Positions 52,351 through 61,530 of a DNA stretch of 64,000 nt are shown in pieces; position 1 is the stretch's first letter, and each line of letters begins with the position of its first letter. The notes under the pieces are model-generated. The model worked only from the letters and a program-made list of their open reading frames with translations, was not told the DNA's origin and searched no databases. A program made the position numbers and the translations under genes. The stretch covers positions 1-64,000 of the forward strand of contig BMJD01000018.1 in the NCBI GenBank assembly GCA_014642895.1. Reading direction: 5' to 3'. The DNA comes from Lentibacillus populi. Its GTDB lineage: Bacteria; Bacillota; Bacilli; Bacillales; Amphibacillaceae.

Positions 52351-53484
52351 CTAAAATATTAGTGACGCTAAATCCCTAGGGTATTCCGTAATCAGCCTGC
52401 TCCCGTCTGATGTAAGAACAACAGTATCTGAGTGTCTGAATCCACCTAAACCCGGAACATAGATTCCCGGTTCTACGGAAAAAACCATACCTTCCTCCAA
52501 TATAAGATCATTGTCATATCTTAAATAAGGCTTTTCATGAGCAGAAATACCAATTCCATGACCAGTTCGATGAATGGCATATTCTCCATATCCATCTTTT
52601 TCAAATACTTCCCTTGCAATTTTATCAACCTCATAAGCCTTTACACCTGGTTTAATAAAGTCTAAAGCCTTCTGTTGCGCGATTCGCGCAGATTCAAATG
52701 CCTTTTTCTGCTCTTCTGTTGGGCCTCCAATAATGACCGTTCTTTCAAGTTCTGCTCGATAACCATTTAAACCTACCTGTCGGCTGTGGATCATTACATC
52801 GCCCGTCCGCAGTTTTCTAGTATTAGAGAAAACATGTGGCATATTACTTCTCTTAACACCGGATGGTGACATTACAAACATGTCAAGTGTTGCTTGCGGA
52901 TATTGACTGGCGGTCGCAGCAAAGAGCGCGGAATTACCAACAGCATCCATTTCCATTTCTGTTATCCCCTCTTTACAGCTTTTTAACGATTCGCTAACCG
53001 CCAAGTTTACAAGTTCACCGGATTTTTCTAACAGGTCAATTTCATAGGAATCTTTGATATATCGCATCTCAACAATTTTTTGACCTATATCAGCTATTTT
53101 ACACCCAAACTTCTGAGCAAATTGAACAATTTCCCCTGGAGTAGACGATAAATCTACACCGACCGTTGAACCGTTTTCATTTTCACTTATAAGATCCTCA
53201 ATATATTCAAAATGATTTAATTTTGAATTGCTAGCATTTGGGTGTTCGTAATAAACTTCTATTTCATCCACTATCGCCTCATGTCGAGCATGCGCTTCTT
53301 CTAGTCCTGGTACTATAATACTAGCTTTATTAAAATCAATGTAGAGTACAATTGGTCTGGAATACAACAAAGCCTTGAAACCACTTAAATAATATTGATG
53401 ATCCGGATTCATTACAATTATGCTTGAAATACTTTCTCTTTCCATATGAGATCTTAACAATTTTAAACGATTACCAACTTGCAT
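52351..53484 (-). CDS. M24-family protein, creatinase-like with degenerate metal site
   Basis: A 377-residue pita-bread-fold protein. The N-terminal creatinase_N-type domain spans about 1-130 (MNPDHQYYLSGFKALLYSR) and the M24 domain about 150-370. Of the five metal ligands of prolidases, the positions hold S234 (normally Asp), E245 (normally Asp, in GYRAELERTV), H309 (HRTGHGIG), E338 (SVEPGIY) and S352 (GFRHSDT, normally Glu). Creatinase, a metal-free member, likewise has ALERT at the second site. So a creatinase-like C-N hydrolase is more likely than a metallopeptidase. GGAGG lies before the ATG. Neighbours are an SSS symporter and an amidohydrolase. Confidence 0.75.
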   Translation of the reverse strand: MQVGNRLKLLRSHMERESISSIIVMNPDHQYYLSGFKALLYSRPIVLYIDFNKASIIVPGLEEAHARHEAIVDEIEVYYEHPNASNSKLNHFEYIEDLISENENGSTVGVDLSSTPGEIVQFAQKFGCKIADIGQKIVEMRYIKDSYEIDLLEKSGELVNLAVSESLKSCKEGITEMEMDAVGNSALFAATASQYPQATLDMFVMSPSGVKRSNMPHVFSNTRKLRTGDVMIHSRQVGLNGYRAELERTVIIGGPTEEQKKAFESARIAQQKALDFIKPGVKAYEVDKIAREVFEKDGYGEYAIHRTGHGIGISAHEKPYLRYDNDLILEEGMVFSVEPGIYVPGLGGFRHSDTVVLTSDGSRLITEYPRDLASLIF

Positions 53485-53507
53485 TTAAGTTTCCTCCATT
53501 CCAAAAA

Positions 53508-54920
53508 TTAAGATGATACTTTTTTCATATCGTCTATAGATATAGTTTTATTTGATGTGAACAAACTTACGACTACTAATGTGATAATTGAGATGGGAAG
53601 CGAAAATAATACACTATTCCAATCGAGTGGCTTGTCCAGTCCGATTTCCCAAAGCAATGTACCCAAGCCACCAGTCGCAATTGATGCCATAGCTCCAGCG
53701 GGTGTTGCCCGTTTCCAAAGAAAACTCGCTAGAACTGCTGGTGTTATAGCAGCACCATACATTGTATAGGAATACATCTGAATAGCAAGAACGGACGGAA
53801 AAAATGTCCCTAGTGAATAAGCTAAAACACCTAATACGACTACCGTTACTCGGTTGAATTTTAATAGTTTTTCATCGGCTATCTTTTTCTTGCTATAACG
53901 ACTATAGAGATCGTAAACCAGATTCCCTGAAGCAGAAAGTAAATAAGAGTTACCTGTAGTAATGATGAATGCTACAGCTGCGGATAATATAATTGCGCCG
54001 ACCGGAACCGGGACCCCGTTTGCTGCAATAGTTAAAATCGCCGTATCAGCTGTAATGTCAGGAAATAAAACTATTGCGGAGCTAGCAAGGATGATCGTTA
54101 AACCAACAACGATAAGATTTCCAAAAAAGAAGCCGACTGTTGATCTTTTTGCCGTTTTGGCATCCTTTGCTGCTGCAAATCGTTGATACATATTCTGATC
54201 TCCCAATATCAATAAGAATAACGGAAGGAAATAACCAAGAATTTGTGGGAATGTTAGACCACCTGTCCATGATAATGTTTGTTCTGGAAGATTTTCAGCC
54301 ATGCCTGAGAAACCTCCAACCGCCATTAATACAAACGGTAAGCCAATCAAGAAACCTAAAACAATTAATAAAGAGCTCACAAAATCGGTGTACGCAACTG
54401 AAAATAAGCCACCTGTAAAAGCAAGAAATATAACTAAAACCGCAGAGATGATTGTACCTAATTCCACTGGCATCCCAGTTGTCACACTTAATACGTAACC
54501 TCCGCCAATAAATTGGTAAGCAACAATTCCAACATACGCAAGCAAAATAAAAATTGCAGCAATTAATCGAACCGCGCTACCGTAGCGGATCTCCAACATC
54601 TCTGGTATGGTATGCTTTTTTAATACCCTTGCCTTGTCTGCTATGAAGTAAAGTACAATGACACCGATTGGACCACCAATCAGATTGAAAATACCTGCGA
54701 TTGGGCCATATTGATAGATAAAACTCGCACCACCTACAACCGTTCCTGACCCGACCCAGGTTGCCAGCAATGTACCAACTAGAACGAATTGCGGCAAGCG
54801 ACTGCCCGCAAGCATGAAATCTTCACTGGTCTTTACTTCACGCTTAGATAAATATAGGCCTAAGACCACCATAAACAGAAGGTAACTCATAATTACGACT
54901 ATGTGTACCGTATTTCCCAT
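53508..54920 (-). CDS. Sodium:solute symporter (SSS family)
   Basis: A 470-residue transporter with about 13 helices; LYLSKREVKTSEDFMLAGSR and GGLFSVAYTDFVSSLL are typical SSS segments. The ATG at 54920 is supported by AAGAGGTGG; the GTG three codons upstream lies inside that site. It is not closely similar to the symporter at 41.6-43.1 kb. Placed between PucR and the creatinase-like gene, it probably imports their nitrogen-rich substrate. Confidence 0.87.
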   Translation of the reverse strand: MGNTVHIVVIMSYLLFMVVLGLYLSKREVKTSEDFMLAGSRLPQFVLVGTLLATWVGSGTVVGGASFIYQYGPIAGIFNLIGGPIGVIVLYFIADKARVLKKHTIPEMLEIRYGSAVRLIAAIFILLAYVGIVAYQFIGGGYVLSVTTGMPVELGTIISAVLVIFLAFTGGLFSVAYTDFVSSLLIVLGFLIGLPFVLMAVGGFSGMAENLPEQTLSWTGGLTFPQILGYFLPLFLLILGDQNMYQRFAAAKDAKTAKRSTVGFFFGNLIVVGLTIILASSAIVLFPDITADTAILTIAANGVPVPVGAIILSAAVAFIITTGNSYLLSASGNLVYDLYSRYSKKKIADEKLLKFNRVTVVVLGVLAYSLGTFFPSVLAIQMYSYTMYGAAITPAVLASFLWKRATPAGAMASIATGGLGTLLWEIGLDKPLDWNSVLFSLPISIITLVVVSLFTSNKTISIDDMKKVSS

Positions 54921-55043
54921 AATTTCCACCTCTTTCCTCTTTTTTCAAGCCATTACAAAGTTCAGTACAACTATTTGGAATTATTATATAACTTTAAATG
55001 CAAAGAATTCATTAGCTGCCTTCGACAAATAAATTCCTAAACT

Positions 55044-56624
55044 TTATGGTTCATCAACAAAATTTTGATTTTTGACTTCACCCATTTTAAAGGCAAAATA
55101 CAACATCATATAATTGTCGGGATCATGAATGTTGATATTTAGAATTTCCATGATCTTTTTGAGTCGATATTTAATTGAATTGGGATGCAAAAATAATTCT
55201 TGGCCAGTTTCTTTTAAATTAAAAAAATTCCTTAGGTAGGAATGTAATGTATGCAAAAGGTCTGTCCCCTTATTTTTGTCGTAATCAATAATAGGGCCAA
55301 GTACCTCATTATCAAAATGATTAAACAATGAATGCTCGGTAGCTACATAAACAATTTTATCCAATCCAATTTCATCCCATTTTGAATAACTTAGTCCTCT
55401 CCTAATAGCATGGTTTAACGCGGTACGACACTGCAAATACCCATTATGAATATCCTCTATGTCCGGACTTACCAGCTTAGAGCTCACACCGATGATGACA
55501 GTTGATGATTCACTAATTATTTCATCTAGAACCCCTTGATCCACTTCATCTTGAGCAATTCCAATTATTTTTTTATTTGTTATCCAAACCAAACCTTCTC
55601 GATTGTTACGATTTAAAACATGATCCATTACCTGAAAAGACTGACTAAGATTTTTATTTTCCCTTTGTTCTACAAGTAAAAGATTCTTTACTTTGTTACA
55701 ATCGAAGGCAGTGGTAGTTCCACCTCCCTTAAAATCACCTCTAAATATGCTCTCAAATATATTTATATCTTCCATTTTTTGCTGGTCATCAAGGGCATTT
55801 TTTCGATCTGCTATTAATCTAAGTACAGTTGTCCCGTGCTTAATTACATCCTGAACGAACATGCCATTTCGATTTTTATTAGAGGTTAGTAATATCCCAT
55901 AATATTTTGCAGTTGAGTAAATGGGGGTTAATGTTATACTTAAACGAAAACCATCCAATTCATCCAGACATAGTTCCGTTATTTGATTTGAAAATCTAAC
56001 CTTTGAAAGTGCACTGTAGTGATTATTAATTATATCTTTTACAAGAGAATCAACATCCCGGTCTAATCCTACCCGATTTTCCCAAGATGAAACTACGTTA
56101 AAATTCGGATCAAGATATACAACTATATTATTTATATAATTTCCAATTAAATTGACAATGTAGTCCGTATCCTTCTCTAAAAATACAGATTCAAGCATTT
56201 TTTCATTTAATTTGTTTACTTCCTCCTGTCTAATATTGTCCTTTTTATTTAATAGCTGATTAAACCGGTCAAAAATTTGGGAGTAGGATACGTCACTAGG
56301 AATGTAAAATAGGGGTAAAGATTGGGAAATGGCGAATTCAATTATTTCTTTAGGTACTTCCTTATAGACAGCTGTATGAAATCCTACAGCTTTTACTCCT
56401 CTCTTAACAAACCACGCCATATGATTTACGATGTGCTCGATGTCCTTAAACGCATTGAAGGTTGTCATAATAAAGCCATTTTCCTTAATACGAGAGGTTT
56501 TTTCCGAAAGCTCCTGAACACTTAAATATTCAATTCTACCATTTAACCCAATATCGCTGTCTCCTGCTATTAACTCAATATCTTCATTAAGTAATTCTTT
56601 TGCGAATTCTTTTACTGTTATCAA
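55044..56624 (-). CDS. PucR-family transcriptional regulator
   Basis: A 526-residue regulator with an N-terminal PucR domain (about 1-120, MITVKEFAKELLNEDIELIAG and ending LPLFYIPSDVSYSQIFD), a central GGDEF-like fold and a C-terminal helix-turn-helix of the CdaR/PucR type (SYLRNFFNLKETGQELFLHP, NSIKYRLKKIMEIL). The start seems to be TTG at 56624 with a weak site. Family members control purine, amino-acid or other nitrogen-source catabolism; it likely activates the downstream symporter-M24-amidohydrolase genes. Confidence 0.88.
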   Translation of the reverse strand: MITVKEFAKELLNEDIELIAGDSDIGLNGRIEYLSVQELSEKTSRIKENGFIMTTFNAFKDIEHIVNHMAWFVKRGVKAVGFHTAVYKEVPKEIIEFAISQSLPLFYIPSDVSYSQIFDRFNQLLNKKDNIRQEEVNKLNEKMLESVFLEKDTDYIVNLIGNYINNIVVYLDPNFNVVSSWENRVGLDRDVDSLVKDIINNHYSALSKVRFSNQITELCLDELDGFRLSITLTPIYSTAKYYGILLTSNKNRNGMFVQDVIKHGTTVLRLIADRKNALDDQQKMEDINIFESIFRGDFKGGGTTTAFDCNKVKNLLLVEQRENKNLSQSFQVMDHVLNRNNREGLVWITNKKIIGIAQDEVDQGVLDEIISESSTVIIGVSSKLVSPDIEDIHNGYLQCRTALNHAIRRGLSYSKWDEIGLDKIVYVATEHSLFNHFDNEVLGPIIDYDKNKGTDLLHTLHSYLRNFFNLKETGQELFLHPNSIKYRLKKIMEILNINIHDPDNYMMLYFAFKMGEVKNQNFVDEP

Positions 56625-57273
56625 AATATTCCACTACTTTCTCGATTGAAATAATTTAATCATTATACCGGGATTGTCCTGATTAATAAATCTATAATCA
56701 ACATTTTATACTGAATTTTGTGCTGATTCAATCTATTAGACTACTAAAATGTCTACCTAGAGACCTTATTATAAAAATTTCACTTTAAGAAAAAGACTGT
56801 TAGTTCTAATAGGTTCGATTTACACTAATAAAAACTAACAGCCTTAATAATTGGACAAGCTAAAATAATTATTATACGGGAAGAGTAACGGCCACGATGT
56901 AAAATACTGCGACTTCTTCAGACCATAGAAATTAGATGAATGAATGCTACGAAGCTCTTCAAACAAATAAACGTTATTTTCTTTAACTATTTTAAATGTT
57001 TATTTAACTCTTCGGTACTTGAAAAGAATCTTCTTACAGATTACGTGTTTCTTCAGCTTAGAAAAGTAATGGGTGTTCATAATGCAGCGAGTTAGGCGAA
57101 GCAGTATAAATACAAATAATTTTGGTATTTTTGGATATTTCCCCCAATCCGTAAAAAGTATTTTTCCTGATACTTATCAACAAAAATTTTCGCTTTATGA
57201 GCTTAATATTTCTGTTATCCAGCATATCCAAATTGTTCCAAAGTTCATCGTCTCCCTACTTCTAAAAGTATGT
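56625..57273. other. Gap between PucR gene and the hexulose-phosphate operon
   Basis: AT-rich, about 650 bp. Apart from the terminator at 56789-56841 I see no gene. An open + strand frame at 57073-57393 runs antisense into the HPS gene and has no support. On the minus strand 57100-57200 is open for about 30 codons without homology. Confidence 0.4.
56789..56841 (-). terminator. Terminator downstream of the hexulose-phosphate operon
   Basis: CTGTTAGTT (56797-56805) pairs with AACTAACAG (56833-56841), with a TCTTTTTC tract following on the minus strand. It is some 430 nt past the last gene of the operon, with a long loop. Confidence 0.5.
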
Positions 57274-57903
57274 TCACATTACACTATTAGACAGGATCTT
57301 TTTCATACTTGCTGCTGCATCACGTGGGCTAGGCGCCTTCGTGATGGCACTTCCGACAATCACCGTATTTGGTCTTTTTTGAACAATGTCTGATAAAGTA
57401 TCTTCACTGATTCCACCAGCTACTGTAACCTCAAAACCTAAATCGTCGACTAAGGAAAATAGCGCAGTATCAAATTTGCCCTCCTTCTGCTTATCCTTAC
57501 CAACATGAAGGCTTACAAGGTCAACACCTATACGTTTGAGTTCATGCATTCTTCGCCTATTCGAAATCTCCAATAAATCAACCATTACACGCGCATCATA
57601 TTGTTTTGCAACGCCAAGTGTATCCGTAATCGTTAAATCAGATGAGAATCCCATTACCGTCGTAATATCCGCTCCTGCCTCAAATGCCTGTATTGCCTCA
57701 TGTCCTCCTGCATCACAGGTTTTCATGTCGGCAACAATCGTTTTTTCAGGGTAAAGTTCATGCATTTCACGAACAACTGTCATCCCATATTCCTTAATAA
57801 TACCCGTCCCCATTTCAATCCAATCGATATTTTCTTTAGTTTCCTTCACAATCTGAAAGCATTCTTCTCTTGTTAAACGGTCTAATGCTAATTGTAATTT
57901 CAT
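57274..57903 (-). CDS. 3-hexulose-6-phosphate synthase family protein
   Basis: A 209-residue TIM-barrel enzyme of the HPS/KGPDC (orotidine-decarboxylase) suprafamily. MKLQLALDRLTREEC, EMGTGIIKEYG, VADMKTCDAGG (Asp-x-Lys-x-x-Asp metal and catalytic motif), LHVGKDKQ and VAGGISEDTL fit B. subtilis HxlA better than UlaD. HPS condenses formaldehyde with ribulose 5-phosphate, or runs in reverse. The ATG at 57903 has GGGAGGG upstream; a start five codons earlier would include that site. The partner isomerase is at the other end of the operon. Keto-gulonate-phosphate decarboxylase activity is the main alternative. Confidence 0.78.
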   Translation of the reverse strand: MKLQLALDRLTREECFQIVKETKENIDWIEMGTGIIKEYGMTVVREMHELYPEKTIVADMKTCDAGGHEAIQAFEAGADITTVMGFSSDLTITDTLGVAKQYDARVMVDLLEISNRRRMHELKRIGVDLVSLHVGKDKQKEGKFDTALFSLVDDLGFEVTVAGGISEDTLSDIVQKRPNTVIVGSAITKAPSPRDAAASMKKILSNSVM

Positions 57904-57918
57904 GCTAGTCCCTCCCAT

Positions 57919-58869
57919 TTATCTCTCAATATTTTCCTTTTCGCCTAACTGGATCTGTACATCTTCTAAATCTGGTAATCCTTCGTTATCTCCCTTGATA
58001 CTAACTACCATAGAACCAATCGTATTCGCAAATTTCATTGTTTTTTTAAGCGGCCACCCATTCAAATATCCATAAATGACCCCTACGTCAAAACCATCAC
58101 CAGCACCTACCTTATCCACTACTTTTGATGGTTTCACTGGAGGAGATTCAATTAGTTCCCCATTGAAATAACCAACAGAACCTTTACTCCCTAGCTTGAC
58201 CGCAATAAGACTGATGCCTAGTTCCTTCGCTTTTTCAATGATCACCCTTGGGTCCTTTTCTCCTAAAATAATTTCCATTTCCTCATCGCCAGCTAGTAAA
58301 ATATCAACGTCTAGCAAGATATCAGAGAGAACTTCCCTGGCTTCCTCCTTGCTCCACAACTTTAGACGAATGTTGGGGTCAAAAGAAATTTTTAGCCCAT
58401 GTTTTTTTGCCAGTTCAATTGATTTTTTAAAAACCGGTCTGTTCCTTGGATCAATCGCTGGATAAATCCCAGTAATATGCAAAATCTTTGCTTGTTCAAA
58501 ATATGCCTCGTCTAATTCATCCGGGGTCAATGTAAGTGTAGGTGATTTGTCGCGATAATAGTATGTTCGGACATCGCCACTTTCCATGATTTCTTTAAAA
58601 TTTAGTGATGTCGGATAGCCATCTGCCAATTTGAGCTGAGAAATGTCGATTCCCTCTCCACGGGCAAAATTACGAATGTGCTTGCCAAATTCATCATTGC
58701 CAAGCCGACTAATCCATCCGGCATTAAGACCAAGTCGTGCACATCCTATTGCAAAGTTCAATTCGGCCCCACCTATTTTTCTTTCAAATCCATTGACAAA
58801 GCGCATCGGACCTGTTGTAGCCGGGTCAAGTACAATCATCGCTTCACCTATTGTTATTACATCATTCAT
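57919..58869 (-). CDS. PfkB-family sugar kinase, 2-dehydro-3-deoxygluconokinase-like
   Basis: A 316-residue ribokinase-fold enzyme. The N-terminal ITIGEAMIVLDP and RKIGGAELNFAIGCARLG, the YYYRDKSPTLTLTPDEL segment that resembles KdgK, and the C-terminal DKVGAGDGFDVGVIYG (catalytic Asp) are visible. TAGGAGG lies before the ATG. With KDPG aldolase in the same operon, phosphorylation of 2-keto-3-deoxygluconate is the likely reaction. Confidence 0.82.
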   Translation of the reverse strand: MNDVITIGEAMIVLDPATTGPMRFVNGFERKIGGAELNFAIGCARLGLNAGWISRLGNDEFGKHIRNFARGEGIDISQLKLADGYPTSLNFKEIMESGDVRTYYYRDKSPTLTLTPDELDEAYFEQAKILHITGIYPAIDPRNRPVFKKSIELAKKHGLKISFDPNIRLKLWSKEEAREVLSDILLDVDILLAGDEEMEIILGEKDPRVIIEKAKELGISLIAVKLGSKGSVGYFNGELIESPPVKPSKVVDKVGAGDGFDVGVIYGYLNGWPLKKTMKFANTIGSMVVSIKGDNEGLPDLEDVQIQLGEKENIER

Positions 58870-58919
58870 ATCTGTTCCTCCTACGTCTCGTCTTGTAGAT
58901 CCCGGTTAAAGATCAATCG

Positions 58920-59597
58920 TCATTTGACAATAGAAACACCCTCATTACAACCAACAATAACTAGTTCAGCCATATCAATAAATAGACCTGTTTCAACTAC
59001 ACCAACCAACGATTTTAGACTACTGTGCAGCTGTTTCGGATTTGATATATCACTGAATTGACAGTCCAGAATATAATTTCCATTATCCGATACGAAAATT
59101 TCGCCATTCTTCTGTCTAATTGTCGGTGTACATCCAAGTTGTGTAATATTTCTCGCCGTTACCTCCCATCCAAATGGTACTACCTCAACTGGTAATGGGA
59201 AGTTCCCAAGTGTTGTGACCATTTTTGACTCATCGGCTATAATGATCAATTTATCAGCTAGGGCGTCCACAATTTTCTCGCGAACAAGAGATCCTCCCCC
59301 ACCTTTAATCAGATTTAACCGGTTATCAATTTCATCCGCTCCATCAATAGCCAAATCAATGGACTGGACGGAGCCAAAATCGGTTAACGGGATGCCGAAT
59401 TCTTCTGCCCACCTCTCAGTACGGTTTGAGGAAGGAACTCCCTGAATCTTAAATCCCTTTGCAACAAGATCACCTAATCGTTTCATCATCCAGTACACCG
59501 TTGATCCGGAACCTAACCCAATTATCATACCATCTTCAATAAATTCTGCTGCTCGCTCGCCGGAAATCTTTTTGTAAGTATCAATTTCTTTCAGCAT
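58920..59597 (-). CDS. rpiA: Ribose-5-phosphate isomerase A
   Basis: A 225-residue enzyme interconverting ribose 5-phosphate and ribulose 5-phosphate. GLGSGSTVYWMMKRLG (phosphate loop), DGADEID (catalytic Asp) and KGGGGSLVREKIV (catalytic Lys and Glu) are intact. The ATG at 59597 is preferred over GTG at 59609, because AAAGGTG is too near the latter. Its presence in the operon ties the HPS reaction to the pentose phosphate pool. Confidence 0.93.
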   Translation of the reverse strand: MLKEIDTYKKISGERAAEFIEDGMIIGLGSGSTVYWMMKRLGDLVAKGFKIQGVPSSNRTERWAEEFGIPLTDFGSVQSIDLAIDGADEIDNRLNLIKGGGGSLVREKIVDALADKLIIIADESKMVTTLGNFPLPVEVVPFGWEVTARNITQLGCTPTIRQKNGEIFVSDNGNYILDCQFSDISNPKQLHSSLKSLVGVVETGLFIDMAELVIVGCNEGVSIVK

Positions 59598-59622
59598 ATA
59601 AATAATCACCTTTCCATAGCAG

Positions 59623-59655
59623 CCAATGACCCCAGTGTTTAGCTGGAGTCATTGG
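59623..59655 (-). terminator. Hairpin between TRAP and rpiA genes
   Basis: CCAATGACCCCAG (59623-59635) pairs with CTGGAGTCATTGG (59643-59655), 12 of 13 pairs. There is no U-tract. It lies 26 nt ahead of rpiA and could be an attenuator or an mRNA processing/stability element. Confidence 0.45.
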
Positions 59656-59685
59656 ACACTACATCTTCACAATCATTAAATTAAG

Positions 59686-60972
59686 CTAAAATAAAGTTGG
59701 GTTAATCATCTTTGGAATATAGAACGCCACATCCGGGAAAAAGGCAATAAACAATAACACAACAATTATAATTGCGATATACGGAACTACCGCTGCAAAT
59801 GATCGTTCAATCGACAGGTTTCCAATTTTCGCAGAGAGAAGTAAGCATAATCCATATGGTGGTGTAACAAGTCCGACTGCCAGTGTGATAACCACAATCA
59901 ACCCAAGATGAATTGGATCAATACCAAATTGCAACGCTGTAGGCAAGATTACTGGTACAAACAGAATCATTGCCGGAATCGCATCCATAAAGGTTCCGAT
60001 AAACAGGAAGAAAGCAATGATGATAAGGATAAAGACCCATTTTGCACCAATATGATTACTAAAGAAATCCTGCGCAACCGTGCCTAATTGGTAATAACTC
60101 ATTAATTCCCCTAACGCACTTGCCGCCGCTAAAGCAAATAAGGATAGAGAACTTAATGCAAGCGTATCAATCAATATTTTTGGAATATCTCGGGGTTTCA
60201 ATGTTTTATAAATAAACATACTAATTAATAAGGTGTATAAAGATGCTACTGCCGCTGCTTCTGTTGCGGTGAAGAATCCTGAAATGATTCCACCGATAAT
60301 AATAACTGGTGTAAGCAAAGCCGGGAAAGATTCAACAAATAATTTGAGGAATTTTTTCAACTCTGCTCGTGTATATCTAGGGTAATTATTCTTTATAGCC
60401 ATAAAGTAAATGAAAATCATCATTGCTAGACCAATCAATACACCAGGTACGATTCCCCCTAGAAACAGCGCACCTACTGATGCATTTGTAAGCCCTGCAA
60501 AAATAATCATCGGAATACTAGGCGGAATTACCACACCAATTGTTGAAGAAGCTGCAGTCACTGCAACTGCCGTTTCCGTGTCATAACCTTTTTTTCTCAT
60601 ACTCGGAATAAGGATTTTACCTACACCGGCCGTGTCAGCCTGTGCAGCACCCGAAACACCTGCAAACATCATCGAAACTAAAATATTCGCATGTGCGAGC
60701 CCCCCTCTTATCGGACCAACAATTGCAAGGGAAAGTTCGATTAGTTTTTCGGAAATTTTCCCAGAGTTCATCAAATTGGCTGCCAGGATGAACAATGGAA
60801 CGGCTAGTAATACAAAGGAATCCAAGCCATTCAGCATTTTCATCGGGACTGTCAATTCAGGGATATACGGGATATTCATAATACCTAATAATGCGACAAT
60901 TCCAATGACAAAAGCAATTGGTATCCCAATTAGCATTAATATGATAAATAAACTTATTAATATAAATCCCAT
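59686..60972 (-). CDS. TRAP transporter large permease (DctM type)
   Basis: A 428-residue membrane protein with about 12 helices. LIGIPIAFVIGIVALLGI, GVSGAAQADTAGVGKILIP and SSTIGVVIPPSIPMIIFAG are characteristic DctM segments. Its ATG overlaps the stop of the DctQ gene (TAATG). It forms the ion-driven channel of a tripartite carboxylate importer together with the next two genes. Confidence 0.93.
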   Translation of the reverse strand: MGFILISLFIILMLIGIPIAFVIGIVALLGIMNIPYIPELTVPMKMLNGLDSFVLLAVPLFILAANLMNSGKISEKLIELSLAIVGPIRGGLAHANILVSMMFAGVSGAAQADTAGVGKILIPSMRKKGYDTETAVAVTAASSTIGVVIPPSIPMIIFAGLTNASVGALFLGGIVPGVLIGLAMMIFIYFMAIKNNYPRYTRAELKKFLKLFVESFPALLTPVIIIGGIISGFFTATEAAAVASLYTLLISMFIYKTLKPRDIPKILIDTLALSSLSLFALAAASALGELMSYYQLGTVAQDFFSNHIGAKWVFILIIIAFFLFIGTFMDAIPAMILFVPVILPTALQFGIDPIHLGLIVVITLAVGLVTPPYGLCLLLSAKIGNLSIERSFAAVVPYIAIIIVVLLFIAFFPDVAFYIPKMINPTLF

Positions 60973-61457
60973 TACTCACCCGCCCCCTTTTCTTTCCATG
61001 ATTTAACGTGATTAACCAAATGGGAAAGCGTATAAATAATCATTGTCCCACCCATGATTGGTATGGAAAGCCAGACATACCCCATTTTCATCTCTGGCAA
61101 TGCTGTCCAATTGTAATCCCAAAACTTCTGTACTACCTGTATGCCATAATAAAAAATAGCTATAGTAAATAAAATTAAAACAAGATCATTAAATATACTT
61201 AACAAAATTCTAGCCTTACCCTTTAACCTCTTTAGAAAAAAGTCGAAGTTAAAGTGTTCCCTCCGATTAACCATTACAGCTGCACCCATAAAGATCGCCC
61301 AGATAAACGAATAATTCGCCAATTCCCCCGTCCATATAACTGGGATGCCTAAATGTCTTGTTGTAATCTGGATCATAATGACAATAAAGAATATGGATAA
61401 GAAAATTACTCCTAATGTCAACTGAACTTTTTCTAGCTCTTTCACAAAACGGTTCAC
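60972..61457 (-). CDS. TRAP transporter small permease (DctQ type)
   Basis: A 161-residue protein with four helices and the DctQ pattern GELANYSFIWAIFMGAAVMVNRREHFNFDFF. The start is GTG at 61457, with AGGAGGG seven bases upstream. Overlaps the large permease gene by one base. Confidence 0.92.
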   Translation of the reverse strand: MNRFVKELEKVQLTLGVIFLSIFFIVIMIQITTRHLGIPVIWTGELANYSFIWAIFMGAAVMVNRREHFNFDFFLKRLKGKARILLSIFNDLVLILFTIAIFYYGIQVVQKFWDYNWTALPEMKMGYVWLSIPIMGGTMIIYTLSHLVNHVKSWKEKGAGE

Positions 61458-61482
61458 TACATTTCCCTCCTAACGAAAGACT

Positions 61483-61518
61483 TAAGGAAAGGACACAGCT
61501 CCGCGCCCTTCGCTTAAG
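61483..61518 (-). other. Intercistronic hairpin between DctP and DctQ genes
   Basis: CTTAAGGAAAGG (from 61483) can pair with CCCTTCGCTTAAG (to 61518) with a small internal loop. It may limit read-through so that more binding protein than permease is made, or protect the upstream mRNA. Confidence 0.35.
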
Positions 61519-61530
61519 GTTATTAACACT

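Noticed and set aside
57073-57393. 106-codon open frame on the + strand
   Set aside because: Its second half is antisense to the HPS gene and no ribosome binding site precedes it.
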